A stretch of 64,000 nucleotides of DNA from Palsa-506 sp963707065 (GTDB lineage: Bacteria; Actinomycetota; Actinomycetes; Streptosporangiales; Streptosporangiaceae), in assembly GCA_963707065.1 (NCBI GenBank), contig CAVPPJ010000018.1:475461-539460 (forward strand), written 5' to 3'. Under the pieces are notes generated by a model. That model was given only the letters and a program-made list of their open reading frames with translations. It ran no database searches and was not told the origin of the DNA. The position numbers and the translations under genes were made by a program. Of this stretch, positions 63,995-64,000 are shown piece after piece (the stretch's first letter is position 1; the number at the start of each line of letters is the position of its first letter).

Positions 63995-64000
63995 CCAGGC

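Overview
This 64 kb window is high-GC DNA with the gene content of a soil-type, probably filamentous actinomycete. Markers include a SARP/AfsR-type regulator, a 13E12-type DUF222-HNH gene, three NarL-type histidine kinases, a CGNR regulator, a tricorn protease, PPK2, lipoproteins and GTG/TTG starts with GGAGG-type ribosome sites. No species can be named from the sequence alone. No rRNA, CRISPR array or prophage was seen.

Layout. 0-5 kb: 3' part of a two-domain oligopeptide ABC ATPase, convergent with a SARP regulator preceded by 23-bp tandem repeats. 5-8 kb: secreted GH2 exo-beta-glucosaminidase. 8-13 kb: DUF222-HNH gene, coiled-coil protein, stand-alone Clp-N/UVR protein, free-standing PheRS-like ligase. 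13-18.6 kb: three histidine kinases and a damaged response regulator. 18.6-24.9 kb: MerR/SnoaL/aldo-keto reductases, small membrane proteins, a class I amidotransferase and an S66 peptidase. 25-31.8 kb: S53 protease, a lipocalin-like protein, and a diacylglycerol kinase - phospholipase D - double PAP2 run that could form a complete phosphatidate/diacylglycerol cycle. 32-36.4 kb: CbbX-like AAA protein, a seven-repeat secreted protein, a zinc dehydrogenase, a lipoprotein. 36.5-43.2 kb: broken DinB-like gene, methyltransferase/XRE pair, tricorn protease, PPK2. 43.7-48.6 kb: a large unknown TPR membrane protein and an FtsX-type permease. 49-55.5 kb: CGNR regulator, VOC and FAD enzymes, lipoprotein, P-loop kinase, SnoaL/TetR pair with a perfect 34-bp palindrome. 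55.6-57 kb: an IS110-family element with a likely bridge-RNA region. 57-59.8 kb: alpha/beta hydrolase and a decay zone (EamA fragment, DUF1003 fragment, tRNA-Ser remnant). 59.8-64 kb: exported Ig-like protein and a cyclase-AAA-TPR signalling protein.

A dominant feature is that many reading frames are broken by one-base shifts (GH2, HNH, coiled-coil, kinase 3, DUF6069-like, DinB-like, tricorn twice, permease, VOC). Several lie in short GC-rich tandem repeats. This looks more like consensus/assembly indels than ten independent gene deaths, so I annotate the joined genes and mark each break. Two genes (response regulator, DinB-like) instead show clean internal deletions. Self-contained regulatory modules are visible in the DNA: inverted repeats between MerR/SnoaL, XRE/methyltransferase and TetR/SnoaL pairs, and a palindrome in front of the GH2 gene.
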